Counted from the stretch's first letter, positions 36,582 through 45,897 are shown. The stretch is DNA of 64,000 nt from Pareuzebyella sediminis (GCF_008367235.1 NZ_VTZS01000004.1:124001-188000), one strand, 5' to 3'. Numbers and translations: made by a program. Notes: generated by a model not told the origin, from the sequence alone.

Positions 36582-37487
36582 TTAAAAATGTTCGGTGCCC
36601 CACTTGCTTTTTTCTTCTTTAGACCATAATGAAGGAAAAAATCTACGTTGTTGATATTTTGGATGTAGGTATTTTTTCCACTCGGAACCTCCGGTAGCCG
36701 TTTTGTTTTCACCCTTACTGTTCAGATAGTGTTCTGCGGTGCGTAGATGAACCAGAGGCCATTCGATATTGTACAAACGGTCGAATTCCCTTAATTTTTC
36801 TTTTAGGGCCTTTGAAGGCTTCGATAGTTGGAGCAGTCTGTCTTCTACCGTTTTATTCCGAACCTTTTTGGTATGGGCAACAAGGCTTTCGAGATACCTT
36901 TGTTCAAAATCAATAAGCGTCAATGTTTTTTTACCGGTTTTACGATTGAAACCCGCATCTTTCCAATATAGGTGTTCAAAAATAGCTTCGATATTGGGTT
37001 TTGTCCCCATCCTTTTTTTACCATCTTCATTGACCAGATTTTCCAAGCGGGTACAGGAAAGCTCAAGAAAACGGAACTGTGCGCTCTGAAAACCACTGGC
37101 CGGTGTCAATATAGTTCTAAAGGAGTTGTAATCGTTATAATCCATACCATCTCTCATGATGTCAAAAGATGAAATAAGCATATTCGTATAGCGAATAAGC
37201 CGCCCTATTTTTGTGATAAGGAATTTTTCGTCAAGGTCTTTTTCGTCAACGATTTGTTCGACTTCATGACGCATCATCTTTAGAAGAAGTTCGGTTACTT
37301 GATGATACATTATGAAAACGGTCTCATCTTTAAAATGTGTTCGGGGCTTCTGTAATGATAATAATGTATCTACTTCAACGTAATCCCAATAGTTTATAGG
37401 TTTGGAATGGTAAAGGCCTTTGAGATAGGTTTCATGGTTTTCTCCCAGGTCACTATACTTTTTTTCGATTTTCTTGTTTATATCCAA
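36582..37487 (-). CDS. Tryptophan 2,3-dioxygenase-like haem protein
   Basis: 301 residues. The TDO signatures are present: 'FIMYHQVTELLLKMMRHE' with His62 (distal His in TDO), 'SGFQSAQFRFLE' (131-142), 'LVHLRTAEHYL' with His247 aligned to the haem-ligating His, and 'TATGGS' (263-268) for the family GTGGS. Family members open the indole ring of tryptophan to N-formylkynurenine with O2. It is the third gene after the CoA-transferase and truncated haemoglobin; the start is a TTG codon, the only one available before the preceding stop. No other kynurenine-pathway gene is nearby, so the substrate is uncertain. Confidence 0.8.
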   Translation of the reverse strand: MDINKKIEKKYSDLGENHETYLKGLYHSKPINYWDYVEVDTLLSLQKPRTHFKDETVFIMYHQVTELLLKMMRHEVEQIVDEKDLDEKFLITKIGRLIRYTNMLISSFDIMRDGMDYNDYNSFRTILTPASGFQSAQFRFLELSCTRLENLVNEDGKKRMGTKPNIEAIFEHLYWKDAGFNRKTGKKTLTLIDFEQRYLESLVAHTKKVRNKTVEDRLLQLSKPSKALKEKLREFDRLYNIEWPLVHLRTAEHYLNSKGENKTATGGSEWKKYLHPKYQQRRFFPSLWSKEEKSKWGTEHF

Positions 37488-37499
37488 AATAGGTTGGGC

Positions 37500-37901
37500 T
37501 TATTTATTTCTGTGCCGATAAATTTCTAAGAATAACATAGTGCTCATTTTTTGAGCCCTGTTCTTGGCGATCCAAGCCCTCTCTCCCTCAAAAAGGCTGT
37601 CTATGGTCTCAAACCAAAGATTTAGCCAGAGCCCAAAATGTTCGGATGTAATGGTCTGGTTCATCTTCTTATCAACTTCTTGATGCTTGGTTATAGGGTT
37701 GCCTTGATATTTTCTTTTCAAGAAGAGTTGGGTTTCCCAAAAATCAGTCAAGAGTTCAAAATGGCCTTCCCAATCTAAAATTATGGTATTGAAAAATGGG
37801 CCTAATTCACTGACTTTTCTGATTTTTTTGTAAAAAGAACGTACAAGCAGGGCTACATCTTCTCTACTTTCAATATTTCTCTTTGCCTGTTTATCCGTCA
37901 T
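37500..37901 (-). CDS. Group III truncated haemoglobin
   Basis: The start is ATG 37901 (MTDKQAKRN), overlapping the CoA-transferase gene by 11 bases. 133 residues with the 2-on-2 globin layout: 'VRSFYKKIRKVSELGPFF' (B helix), 'FWETQLFLKRKYQGNPITKHQ' with the likely proximal His in the F region, and 'HFGLWLNLWFETI' in the G helix, typical of group III. These globins handle NO or O2 at low oxygen tension. It sits between the CoA-transferase and the TDO-like gene on one transcript. Confidence 0.85.
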   Translation of the reverse strand: MTDKQAKRNIESREDVALLVRSFYKKIRKVSELGPFFNTIILDWEGHFELLTDFWETQLFLKRKYQGNPITKHQEVDKKMNQTITSEHFGLWLNLWFETIDSLFEGERAWIAKNRAQKMSTMLFLEIYRHRNK

Positions 37902-39165
37902 TTCTAAAACGTTGGTATGCCGATTTTTCAAGTGCTTCCCGATGATTGGGGTGGGCAATGGAAATTAAGGCCTTTGCCCTTTCCTTAAGGTTTTTCCCGA
38001 AAAGGTTGACGACGCCATATTCTGTGGCCACATAATGAACATGGGCACGAGTGGTCGTTACCCCGGCTCCTTGTTTTAAATAGGGTGTTATCTTTGAAAT
38101 TCCCTTGGCCGTAACCGAGGGTATAGCAAATATAGGTTTTCCATCGCGCGACAAAGAAGCGCCGCGAATAAAATCCATTTGTCCACCTACTCCAGAGTAT
38201 TGTCTGCTACCAATGGTGTCAGCGCAGATTTGACCCGTTACATCAATTTCGATGGCACTATTAATAGCAGTTACTTTAGGGTTTTTCCGAATAATCGCAG
38301 TATCGTTGGTGTAGCCTGCCTCCTTGAAATGCACCAGAGGATTATCGTCGATAAAATCGTATAGTTTTTGCGAACCAACCGCAAAACATGTGACTATTTT
38401 GCCGGTTTTGATTTCTTTGTCCTCTCCGGTAATCACGCCATTTTCGATGAGTGGTAAAATACCGTCGGAAAACATTTCGGTATGGATTCCCAACCGTTTG
38501 TGATTACCCAAATTACTTAATACGGCATTGGGAATGTTGCCAATGCCCATTTGCAGGGTCGCCCCATCGTCGATAAGATTTGCAATGTTTTTGCCGATCG
38601 ACTGTTCGATAGTTGAAATAGGTGCTATATCATGTGTATGAATGGGAACACTAACTTCTATGGCACAATCGATCTTGTCGATATGGATGATACCGTCGCC
38701 ATGGCTTCTAGGAATAAAGGGATTGATCTGTGCGATAACTTTCTTGGCCGTTTGAACAGCAGGTAATGTTACATCTACGGAAACCCCTAAAGAACAAAAT
38801 CCGTGCTTGTCAGGAGGGGAAACCTGCACCATGGCGACATCTAAGGGTAAGATATGCTTTCGGAACAATAGATGTATCTCGCTTAAAAAAATGGGAATAT
38901 AATCACCGTACGAACTATTCACCATACCCCGCACATTGCCACCAACAAAGCAACTGTTCATACGGAAGGTCTTATTATAAGGTTCGCGGGTATATTTGGC
39001 ATCTCCTTCAGTATGAATAGAAACTATTTCTATATCCTCTAGTTCATTATACCGTTCGCATAGGGCATCGATCAGGGTGTTCGGGGTCATTGCTGCACCT
39101 TGAAAGAATACTCTATCTCCTGATTTTATCATTGATACAGCCGCTGCTGTCGAAACTATTCTCAT
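37891..39165 (-). CDS. Acetyl-CoA hydrolase / CoA-transferase family protein
   Basis: 424 residues of the Cat1/4-hydroxybutyrate CoA-transferase family. The start is at ATG 39165 (MRIVSTAAAVSMIKSGDRVFFQG). The catalytic Glu is expected in 'AINSAIEIDVTGQICAD'. The C-terminal 'GAGVTTTRAHVHYVATEYGVVNLFGKNLKERAKALISIAHPNHREAL' is the family end signature. It moves CoA between acetyl-CoA and other short acids, or hydrolyses it. First gene of a three-gene operon under an FNR-like site, so a fermentative or low-oxygen role is plausible. Confidence 0.9.
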   Translation of the reverse strand: MRIVSTAAAVSMIKSGDRVFFQGAAMTPNTLIDALCERYNELEDIEIVSIHTEGDAKYTREPYNKTFRMNSCFVGGNVRGMVNSSYGDYIPIFLSEIHLLFRKHILPLDVAMVQVSPPDKHGFCSLGVSVDVTLPAVQTAKKVIAQINPFIPRSHGDGIIHIDKIDCAIEVSVPIHTHDIAPISTIEQSIGKNIANLIDDGATLQMGIGNIPNAVLSNLGNHKRLGIHTEMFSDGILPLIENGVITGEDKEIKTGKIVTCFAVGSQKLYDFIDDNPLVHFKEAGYTNDTAIIRKNPKVTAINSAIEIDVTGQICADTIGSRQYSGVGGQMDFIRGASLSRDGKPIFAIPSVTAKGISKITPYLKQGAGVTTTRAHVHYVATEYGVVNLFGKNLKERAKALISIAHPNHREALEKSAYQRFRNDG

Positions 39166-39191
39166 GTATATCTGTTAAACTTTTAAAAGTG

Positions 39192-39234
39192 CAAATATGA
39201 GAAGGATTATTTTGGCAAAACATGAGTATTATCA
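39192..39234 (-). promoter_or_regulatory. FNR-like site and -7 element of the CoA-transferase operon
   Basis: TGAGTATTATCA at 39223-39234 (one mismatch in one arm). On the minus strand CATATTTG at 39199-39192 is a one-mismatch TAnnTTTG, again with 36.5 bases from the palindrome centre to its last base. The expected start is near 39187, about 22 bases before the ATG. Confidence 0.55.
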
Positions 39235-39309
39235 GGGTATACGTTTTGGGTTTTTATAATGCGTATCACGCATCAAGGACGTATAAATAGCAATTGGCTT
39301 TTATAGAAA

Positions 39310-40014
39310 TCAATTATGGCATTCCATCTCCGCAGAAACGACTTCTGTTATGGGTTTTGGGGAAAGGTATGGAATTCCGAGCCCTAACCCTCGTAAAATA
39401 AAGAGCGTTCCGATAACCACGACGAAAAAGGGAACCAATTTGCGCACGCGATGGCGCATCTCTCCTTTTAATAGATTACTAAAATAGATGGCCGTACTCA
39501 TCAAGGGAACAGTTCCTAGGCCAAAAAGCACCATATAAAGACTTCCCTGTAAAGCACTTCCCATGGCTATGGCTCCGAACAGGGCCATATAAACCAGTCC
39601 ACAGGGAAGAAATCCGTTTAAAAAACCGATGGTCAAGAAGGTGTCGGGGGACTTTTTTTTAAGTTCTTGGCCCAATCGGTTTTTAATATGCGCAATTCCT
39701 TTATAGAGGGGTTTCGAAAGATTGTATTTGTTGAAGGTTTTATACGGAACCAGCACGACTATAATCATCAAGATGCCGATGGCCAAGGATAGTTTTTGCT
39801 GCATCCCGAATATAAAGAGCCCCTTTCCCAATAGTCCGAAAACGAGACCAATAATACCATACGAGAACAAACGTCCGGTATGGTAAAGAGCGATTTGCCC
39901 AAACTTTTTAAAATTATTCTCACGGCTTACGGGAAGCATAAAAGCAATGGGTCCGCACATACCTATGCAATGGAGGCTTCCCAACAATCCTAATAAGAGG
40001 GCCGATAGTATCAT
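39310..40014 (-). CDS. SafE/TauE-like membrane protein (sulfite-exporter family, cbb3-associated)
   Basis: 234 residues, six to seven membrane helices. It begins with 'LLGLLGSLHCIGMCGPIAFML', the Cys/His motif of the UPF0016/SafE-like 'sulfite exporter TauE/SafE' branch found at the end of Bacteroidota cbb3 loci. It is the last gene of the ccoI-to-FixH stretch on the same strand and may help with copper or thiol supply to the oxidase; this is inferred from its position. Confidence 0.75.
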   Translation of the reverse strand: MILSALLLGLLGSLHCIGMCGPIAFMLPVSRENNFKKFGQIALYHTGRLFSYGIIGLVFGLLGKGLFIFGMQQKLSLAIGILMIIVVLVPYKTFNKYNLSKPLYKGIAHIKNRLGQELKKKSPDTFLTIGFLNGFLPCGLVYMALFGAIAMGSALQGSLYMVLFGLGTVPLMSTAIYFSNLLKGEMRHRVRKLVPFFVVVIGTLFILRGLGLGIPYLSPKPITEVVSAEMECHN

Positions 40015-40079
40015 GGCATAACTTTTTCAACTATTTTCTATACAGGAAATTTTTTTTAACCCATTTTATACAGAACGTA

Positions 40080-40526
40080 TTAATACATGATGCTTTCTTT
40101 ATGCAAGAAGTTCTTTCCCTGATGCTCCCATGTAATTTTTATGTCCCAACGACCATCCAAAAGCTGTTTGTCAGGTATGAGCAAATGTGAATTGGATAAA
40201 CTTATGGGTAAGTCAAAATCCAAGTGCTTGTTGGATGGTCTATATAGGGACACTAAACCAGTTGAGCTAGTTGGTTCGCTTCCGTCCGGGAAGGTCACCA
40301 GTAAACCTTCTGATGTTTTTTCTATTTTAAGCCTATTTTCCAGGTTGTGGGCATTGATTTCGGCATCGATTTCTTTTTGATAACCGAGTTCGGCCTTATA
40401 GTATTCTTCAGTGACCAAATCGTGGTCGGCTCGATGATCCGTTGCCATTCGAACAACGAAGAACATGATAAAAGCTATAAACCCTACAAAAGCTATTACG
40501 ATACCAATTCCCCAGTTAAATTTCAT
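40080..40526 (-). CDS. FixH/CcoH-family protein
   Basis: 148 residues with one N-terminal membrane helix ('WGIGIVIAFVGFIAFIMFFVVRMAT') followed by the FixH motif 'DLVTEEYYKAELGYQKEIDAEINA' and a beta-rich periplasmic domain. FixH/CcoH is needed for stable cbb3 oxidase assembly. It follows ccoG by 53 bases. Confidence 0.85.
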   Translation of the reverse strand: MKFNWGIGIVIAFVGFIAFIMFFVVRMATDHRADHDLVTEEYYKAELGYQKEIDAEINAHNLENRLKIEKTSEGLLVTFPDGSEPTSSTGLVSLYRPSNKHLDFDLPISLSNSHLLIPDKQLLDGRWDIKITWEHQGKNFLHKESIMY

Positions 40527-40579
40527 ATTGTCCGTTTTTTGCCATCAAGCTCAATCTGATGGGCATTTACTCATTCTTT

Positions 40580-41998
40580 CTAATTATAACTTCTCGGTGC
40601 TAGAAAACGCGCAGAGGTAGTTTCGATCAATTCATTGTCACTGTAAATTCCTATTTTGAGTTTGTCTTTGTCGCCATTCAAGGCGGCAGCATTGATTTCT
40701 ATAAATAAGGTGCCCTCAGATAGGGCCTCTGCCGGTACCTCGAAATTTTGTTGTGGCACCAGTTTAATATTTCCCTTATGCGATAGAAGTTCAAAATGTA
40801 CATTGTCTATATTACTCGTAGTCTTGTTCAGCAGTTTATAGGTATATACATTGCTGATTATATTTCCTTCCTTGTGCTCATATAACTGCCCAGGCAGTCT
40901 CAGAATATTGGCCTCAAGATCGTTCCTCAGAAAAAGCATTCCTATCAATACGCCCGTTAAAATGATCAAAACAGCCGTATACCCCTTTAACCTGGCCGTG
41001 AACTTGAATTTCTCCTTTTTGGTAATTTCATCTTCACTAGCATATCGTATGAGCCCTTTGGGGAGGTCGACTTTTTCCATGATGGTGTCACATTCATCGA
41101 TACAAGCCGTACAGTTTACACATTCGAGTTGCGTTCCGTTTCTAATATCAATACCGGTGGGGCACACGTTAACGCATTGAAAGCAGTCGATACAGTCACC
41201 GAAACCTAAGGCTTCGCGATCCTCGTTTTTCCGCCACTTCTTTCTTCCGTTTACGGCTTCACCCCTTTTGTGGTCATACGCGACGACAATCGATTTGTTG
41301 TCTAAAAGTACCCCCTGCATGCGCCCGTACGGGCAGGCTATAATACATACCTGTTCCCGAAACCATGCAAATACAAAGTAAAACACCAAGGTAAATATCA
41401 GAAGCGATACCATGGTGCTGATATGCTCGAGGGGGCCATCAGTGATATATTCGAGCAATCGGTCACTGCCGATTAAGTAGGCCAAGAACACATTAGCGAT
41501 CAAAAATGAAATGATAAAGAAAATAGACCATTTTAGAATCCGTTTTCGAATCTTTTCGGCATTCCACGGTTGGCGGTCGAGCCTGATTTGTGCTCCACGA
41601 TCACCATCTATCCAAAATTCAATTCGTCGAAAGACCATCTCCAGAAAAATGGTCTGGGGGCACATCCACCCACAAAAAATACGTCCGAAAGCAACGGTAA
41701 ATAGCGCTATGAAAACCACCCCTATGATCATCGATATTACAAAAAGATGAAAATCTTGAGGGTAAAACGGGAACCCGAAAATATTAAAACGGCGCTCTAG
41801 CACATTGAACATTAAAAACTGGTTGCCGTTAATTTTGATAAATGGCGAAAGAACTAAAAAGGCCAATAGAAAATAGCTGACATACTTTCGGTAACGATAG
41901 AATTTTCCACTTGGTTTCTTGGGAAAGACCCAGGCGCGTTTACCAGCCTCGTTTATGGTACCGATGGAGTCCCTAAAGTTTTCTTGGTCTTGTGCCAT
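40580..41998 (-). CDS. ccoG: Cytochrome c oxidase accessory protein CcoG/FixG
   Basis: 472 residues with five or so membrane helices. Two [4Fe-4S] ferredoxin motifs are present, CIDCFQCVNVCPTG and CVNCTACIDECD, preceded by 'CPYGRMQGVLLDNKSIVVAYD', the CcoG hallmark. A C-terminal immunoglobulin-like domain completes it. CcoG is implicated in copper reduction for cbb3 assembly. It lies between ccoP and fixH in the oxidase locus; a 153-base gap separates it from ccoP with no FNR-like palindrome. Confidence 0.92.
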   Translation of the reverse strand: MAQDQENFRDSIGTINEAGKRAWVFPKKPSGKFYRYRKYVSYFLLAFLVLSPFIKINGNQFLMFNVLERRFNIFGFPFYPQDFHLFVISMIIGVVFIALFTVAFGRIFCGWMCPQTIFLEMVFRRIEFWIDGDRGAQIRLDRQPWNAEKIRKRILKWSIFFIISFLIANVFLAYLIGSDRLLEYITDGPLEHISTMVSLLIFTLVFYFVFAWFREQVCIIACPYGRMQGVLLDNKSIVVAYDHKRGEAVNGRKKWRKNEDREALGFGDCIDCFQCVNVCPTGIDIRNGTQLECVNCTACIDECDTIMEKVDLPKGLIRYASEDEITKKEKFKFTARLKGYTAVLIILTGVLIGMLFLRNDLEANILRLPGQLYEHKEGNIISNVYTYKLLNKTTSNIDNVHFELLSHKGNIKLVPQQNFEVPAEALSEGTLFIEINAAALNGDKDKLKIGIYSDNELIETTSARFLAPRSYN

Positions 41999-42151
41999 GA
42001 TATTCTACAATTATCAATCTTAGTCCGATGAGGAAATTCGGTCCGTACTTCTTAGGTAATGGGTTTTCTTTGCTACGTTACGTGGAAAACAATCTTGCAT
42101 CTTCAAAAATCGATTCCTTATTTTTTCAAATGATGAGCTGTCCCAACCGAA

Positions 42152-43132
42152 CTATTGGATGACTGTTCCCCCGTCATCGATGGTTTTCTTGAACTCAAGG
42201 GTGTCAATTTCAACTTCTACTTTTATGGAATCGACGGGTGGTGCGTCAGTGGCCATATGTGGGTCGATGAATATCTCACCTTCCGGAGCTTTCGGGTTGG
42301 CTGGTGTGGTTCCTTGAAAATTAAGAACATAACTGGCAACCTGTGCTATTTCGGCCGGTTTAAGGGTCTGTTTCCAAGCAATCATACCTTTACCGTCCCG
42401 TCCACCTTCTGAAATCGTATTGAAGACATTTTTGATGCCGCCACCTAGAATCCAGTTTTGGTCGGTCAGGTTGGGACCTATTCCTCCACCGCCGTCAGCC
42501 ATATGGCACGCCACACAATTCGATTCAAAAATAGCCTTTCCTGCGGCAATGTCAGATGCATCAGAGAGTATCTCTACGGTGCTTGCATCTACAAGGTCTT
42601 TCGCGTTCTTCTTATATTCGGCGATTTCGGCCTCGGCCAACTTCATTTCGGTCAGGTATTCCGTATCTTGATCATAATCGTTAAAGATGTGAAAACGTAC
42701 AAGATAAATGACTCCGAAAACTATTGTCGCGTAGAACATCCATACCCACCACGGGGGTAATGTATTATCTAATTCCCGGATACCGTCGTAATTGTGGTCG
42801 AGAATGATTTCGCCTTCTTTTTCAATAGGCTTTGAACCGAGCATCTTTTTATAGATTTTCTTGCCCCATTTCCATTCCCAGTTTTGGCTTTTAGACGCCA
42901 AATACCGTTCTTGGGCCTCTTTTGATAGGGTTTGGAACATTACATTTTCTACCGATTGCAAGATGAGCTCAATGGCTATCAGTAGTAATAATACCATCAA
43001 CATGAAGAACTGGGTTATTGGGTATTCTATGATGGCCGGTTTGTCTCCTGAATCGATAAAATATTCCATCAGTCCTAGAATGATGAAAAATAACACGGGG
43101 ATTCTAATCCACCAAGGTACGTTCGTTTTCAT
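42152..43132 (-). CDS. ccoP: cbb3 oxidase subunit CcoP with a single c-type haem
   Basis: 326 residues. N-terminal membrane segments lie at about 9-24 and 42-60, with another at 130-150 ('WWVWMFYATIVFGVIYLVRF'), which is the CcoP anchor. There is one CxxCH (C206-VA-C209-H210, then 'GIGPNLTDQNWILGG') and no second haem motif. Proteobacterial CcoP has two; single-haem versions occur in Bacteroidota. It transfers electrons to CcoO. The start ATG overlaps the ccoQ stop by four bases (ATGA). Confidence 0.9.
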   Translation of the reverse strand: MKTNVPWWIRIPVLFFIILGLMEYFIDSGDKPAIIEYPITQFFMLMVLLLLIAIELILQSVENVMFQTLSKEAQERYLASKSQNWEWKWGKKIYKKMLGSKPIEKEGEIILDHNYDGIRELDNTLPPWWVWMFYATIVFGVIYLVRFHIFNDYDQDTEYLTEMKLAEAEIAEYKKNAKDLVDASTVEILSDASDIAAGKAIFESNCVACHMADGGGGIGPNLTDQNWILGGGIKNVFNTISEGGRDGKGMIAWKQTLKPAEIAQVASYVLNFQGTTPANPKAPEGEIFIDPHMATDAPPVDSIKVEVEIDTLEFKKTIDDGGTVIQ

Positions 43133-43323
43133 AATACTTCTTCTTTAGATTGGTTGTCATTCTCTAGAGGCAGTTCGCTTACTTCTTTGATATAGCTTTT
43201 TGATGCGGTAAAGACCCACCAAAAAAGCAGTGCAAAAAAGACGAAGAAAATAAGTAGCGAAATCATCGGGTATGTGGCGATACCTTCGATACTTTCCATA
43301 TGGTTTTTTACAAATTTCAACAT
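43129..43323 (-). CDS. ccoQ: CcoQ/FixQ-like subunit
   Basis: 64 residues with one membrane helix ('MISLLIFFVFFALLFWWVF') followed by a short polar tail. The position between ccoNO and ccoP and the ATGA overlap with ccoP identify it as the CcoQ equivalent, which stabilises CcoP in the complex. Confidence 0.75.
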   Translation of the reverse strand: MLKFVKNHMESIEGIATYPMISLLIFFVFFALLFWWVFTASKSYIKEVSELPLENDNQSKEEVL

Positions 43324-43417
43324 AATTTTTATTTAGATAGGAACTCGTGAATCATGGGGCATAATGGGCTTCATGGTTTCATTTGCCCTTTTTCGAGATG
43401 ATTCGTCGTTTCTTTTC

Positions 43418-45619
43418 TTATTTGTTTTCAGTTAGCATTTCATCAGTTCCCTTTATTTTAATATCGGTGCCTAATCGCTGCAAATAGGCAATTAGTGATA
43501 CGATTTCCCTGTCGCGCATCTCTACGAAATCCAGTCCATTTTCTGCGGCATATTTCTTATCGGCTTCATAAGTCTTGGCGAAGTCAGGATCGGTATAAAG
43601 GTTTTTTTCTATTTGTTCTGCTTGAGTAGCCATGCTGGCTTGGGCATTGGCTATATCTTCTTCCGTATAGGGAACACCCAGTGAAACCATGGCTTCCATT
43701 TTAGCCTTCACCCCACTACGGTCGTGTTCGTTGCGTACCATCCATTTATAGGAAGGCATGATTGAACCTGAAGATGTACTCTGTGGGTCGTACATATGGT
43801 TCAGATGCCAGTTATCTGAATATTTACCGCCAACACGCAGCAAATCCGGGCCGGTTCTTTTGCTTCCCCAGAGGAAAGGATGGTCGTACACGAATTCACC
43901 GGCTTTAGCATACTCACCGTAGCGTTCTACCTCGCTCCTAAAGGGCCTGATCATCTGTGAATGGCATCCCACACAGCCTTCACGAATGTAAAGATCCCGG
44001 CCTTCGAGTTCCAAGGGAGTATAGGGTTTTACACTGGTTATGGTAGGAATGTTCGATTTCACGAGAATGGTGGGCACTATTTGTATAATACCTCCAATAA
44101 GGATGGCTACCGTAGCCAATATGGTCAATTGCACGGGTTTCCGCTCCAACCAGGTATGAAATGTTTCTCCAGCGATTCTATGTTTAGACACTCTGGTAAG
44201 TGGCGCGGCTTCGGCCAATTCGTCTTCTACTTTACTTCCGGATTTAATGGTCACCACAACGTTATAAATCATCACACAAGCACCGATAATGTACAAGCTT
44301 CCACCAATAGCCCGCATCCAGTACATGGGCATAATTTCGTTAACGGTCTCCAAGAAGTTACCGTAAACCAAAGTACCATCGGGGTTGAAGTCCTTCCACA
44401 TTAAGGCCTGTGTAAAACCAGCTACGTACATGGGCAGGGCATACAATATAATACCCAAGGTACCTATCCAAAAATGGAAGTTTGCCAACCCAATGGAGGC
44501 CAATCGCGTTTTGAACATTTTTGGAACGAGCCAATAGATCATGCCAAAGGTTAGAAAGCCGTTCCAGGCCAAGGCACCTACATGCACGTGGGCGATAATC
44601 CAATCACTAAAGTGTGCAATGGCGTTCACATTTTTCAGGGAAAGCATAGGGCCTTCAAAGGTCGCCATACCGTAACCGGTAATTGCGACTACCATGAACT
44701 TCAAAGTAGGGTCGGTTCGCACTTTGTCCCAAGCTCCGCGCAAGGTCAGAAGACCGTTGATCATACCCCCCCATGAAGGAGCGATCAACATCACGGAAAA
44801 GGCGACCCCGAGATTCTGGGCCCAGTCTGGCAGAGCAGAATAGAGCAAGTGATGGGGCCCGGCCCAGATGTAAATGAATATCAGGGACCAAAAATGAACG
44901 ATCGACAAACGATAAGAGTATACCGGACGATTTGCCGCTTTTGGAACAAAGTAATACATCAAACCTAAGAATGGTGTAGTCAAGAAGAAGGCTACCGCAT
45001 TATGACCGTACCACCACTGTACCAGTGCATCCTGAACACCGGCATATACCGAGTAGCTTTTCAGGGCACTTACGGGAAGTTCAAGGCTGTTGAAAATATG
45101 AAGAACGGCCACGGTTACGAAGGTGGCGATATAGAACCAAATGGCTACATACAGGTGTCGTTGGCGCCGTTTGATCATCGTACCGATGAGGTTTACCCCA
45201 AATGCGACCCAGACGAGGGCAATCGCCAAATCGATGGGCCATTCCAGTTCTGCATACTCCTTCGACGTAGTATAGCCCAAGGGTAAAGTAATTGCCGCGG
45301 CAACAATGATCAATTGCCAGCCCCAGAAATTGAAATTGCTGAGTGCATCGCTGAACATTCGTGCCTTTAGCAGGCGCTGGGTCGAATAATATACCCCGGC
45401 AAAAATGGCATTTCCCACAAAGGCGAAAATAACCGCATTGGTGTGAAGGGGTCGTAATCGACCAAAACTGAGCCATGAGATGCCATCGGTCAAATTCGGA
45501 AACATGAACATGAAGGCCAGAAGAAGCCCGACCGACATCCCTACAATTCCCCACAACATTGTCGCGTAGAGAAACTTTTTTACGATTTTGTTATCGTAAT
45601 AAAACTGCTGTACTTCCAT
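43418..45619 (-). CDS. ccoN: Fused CcoNO, cbb3 oxidase catalytic and cytochrome c subunits
   Basis: 733 residues. Residues 1-460 are CcoN: twelve or so membrane helices with the expected haem and CuB ligands His59 (LHTNAV), His206, His256/257 and His344/346. Residues about 490-733 are CcoO, with one haem c motif C549-VG-C552-H553 in 'GCVGCHSQMIRPFRSE' and the axial Met region 'GSIMPSYKWM'. A fused CcoNO is characteristic of Bacteroidota. The protein reduces O2 at low tension and pumps protons. Ten bases separate it from ccoS. Confidence 0.93.
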   Translation of the reverse strand: MEVQQFYYDNKIVKKFLYATMLWGIVGMSVGLLLAFMFMFPNLTDGISWLSFGRLRPLHTNAVIFAFVGNAIFAGVYYSTQRLLKARMFSDALSNFNFWGWQLIIVAAAITLPLGYTTSKEYAELEWPIDLAIALVWVAFGVNLIGTMIKRRQRHLYVAIWFYIATFVTVAVLHIFNSLELPVSALKSYSVYAGVQDALVQWWYGHNAVAFFLTTPFLGLMYYFVPKAANRPVYSYRLSIVHFWSLIFIYIWAGPHHLLYSALPDWAQNLGVAFSVMLIAPSWGGMINGLLTLRGAWDKVRTDPTLKFMVVAITGYGMATFEGPMLSLKNVNAIAHFSDWIIAHVHVGALAWNGFLTFGMIYWLVPKMFKTRLASIGLANFHFWIGTLGIILYALPMYVAGFTQALMWKDFNPDGTLVYGNFLETVNEIMPMYWMRAIGGSLYIIGACVMIYNVVVTIKSGSKVEDELAEAAPLTRVSKHRIAGETFHTWLERKPVQLTILATVAILIGGIIQIVPTILVKSNIPTITSVKPYTPLELEGRDLYIREGCVGCHSQMIRPFRSEVERYGEYAKAGEFVYDHPFLWGSKRTGPDLLRVGGKYSDNWHLNHMYDPQSTSSGSIMPSYKWMVRNEHDRSGVKAKMEAMVSLGVPYTEEDIANAQASMATQAEQIEKNLYTDPDFAKTYEADKKYAAENGLDFVEMRDREIVSLIAYLQRLGTDIKIKGTDEMLTENK

Positions 45620-45629
45620 AATTAAAAAA

Positions 45630-45833
45630 TTAGTCTTTTAGTTGGATTTGATTGCTATCACTTTGGGTACTACTTGTTTTCTTGGATTTGACCAGTTCGT
45701 CTTCAAAGAGCATACGCACTGAAGGAGTGTAGGAGTCATCATATTGACCACTTCTGACCGAAATGATGAAAGCGGCAAAAAAGATGACCGCAACAACGAT
45801 GCTTATGGTCAATAGCACATAAATAACACTCAT
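45630..45833 (-). CDS. ccoS: cbb3 oxidase assembly protein CcoS
   Basis: 67 residues with an N-terminal helix 'MSVIYVLLTISIVVAVIFFAAFIISVRSGQYDD', the diagnostic CcoS start followed by the conserved GQYDD-like turn. CcoS is needed to insert cofactors into the oxidase. It is the first gene of the structural unit, and its own promoter candidate with an FNR-like site lies just upstream. Confidence 0.88.
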   Translation of the reverse strand: MSVIYVLLTISIVVAVIFFAAFIISVRSGQYDDSYTPSVRMLFEDELVKSKKTSSTQSDSNQIQLKD

Positions 45834-45854
45834 ACCTTTATTTGAATTTAGGTG

Positions 45855-45897
45855 TAAAACTACATTGGGACAACGTTACTATTTATGACATTTATCA
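45855..45897 (-). promoter_or_regulatory. FNR-like site and -7 element of ccoS-ccoNO-Q-P
   Basis: TGACATTTATCA at 45886-45897, in the 73-base gap between ccoI and ccoS. On the minus strand TAGTTTTA (45862-45855) is a one-mismatch TAnnTTTG at the same 36.5-base distance. The expected start is near 45850, about 17 bases before the ccoS ATG. It gives the structural genes a promoter independent of ccoI. Confidence 0.6.
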
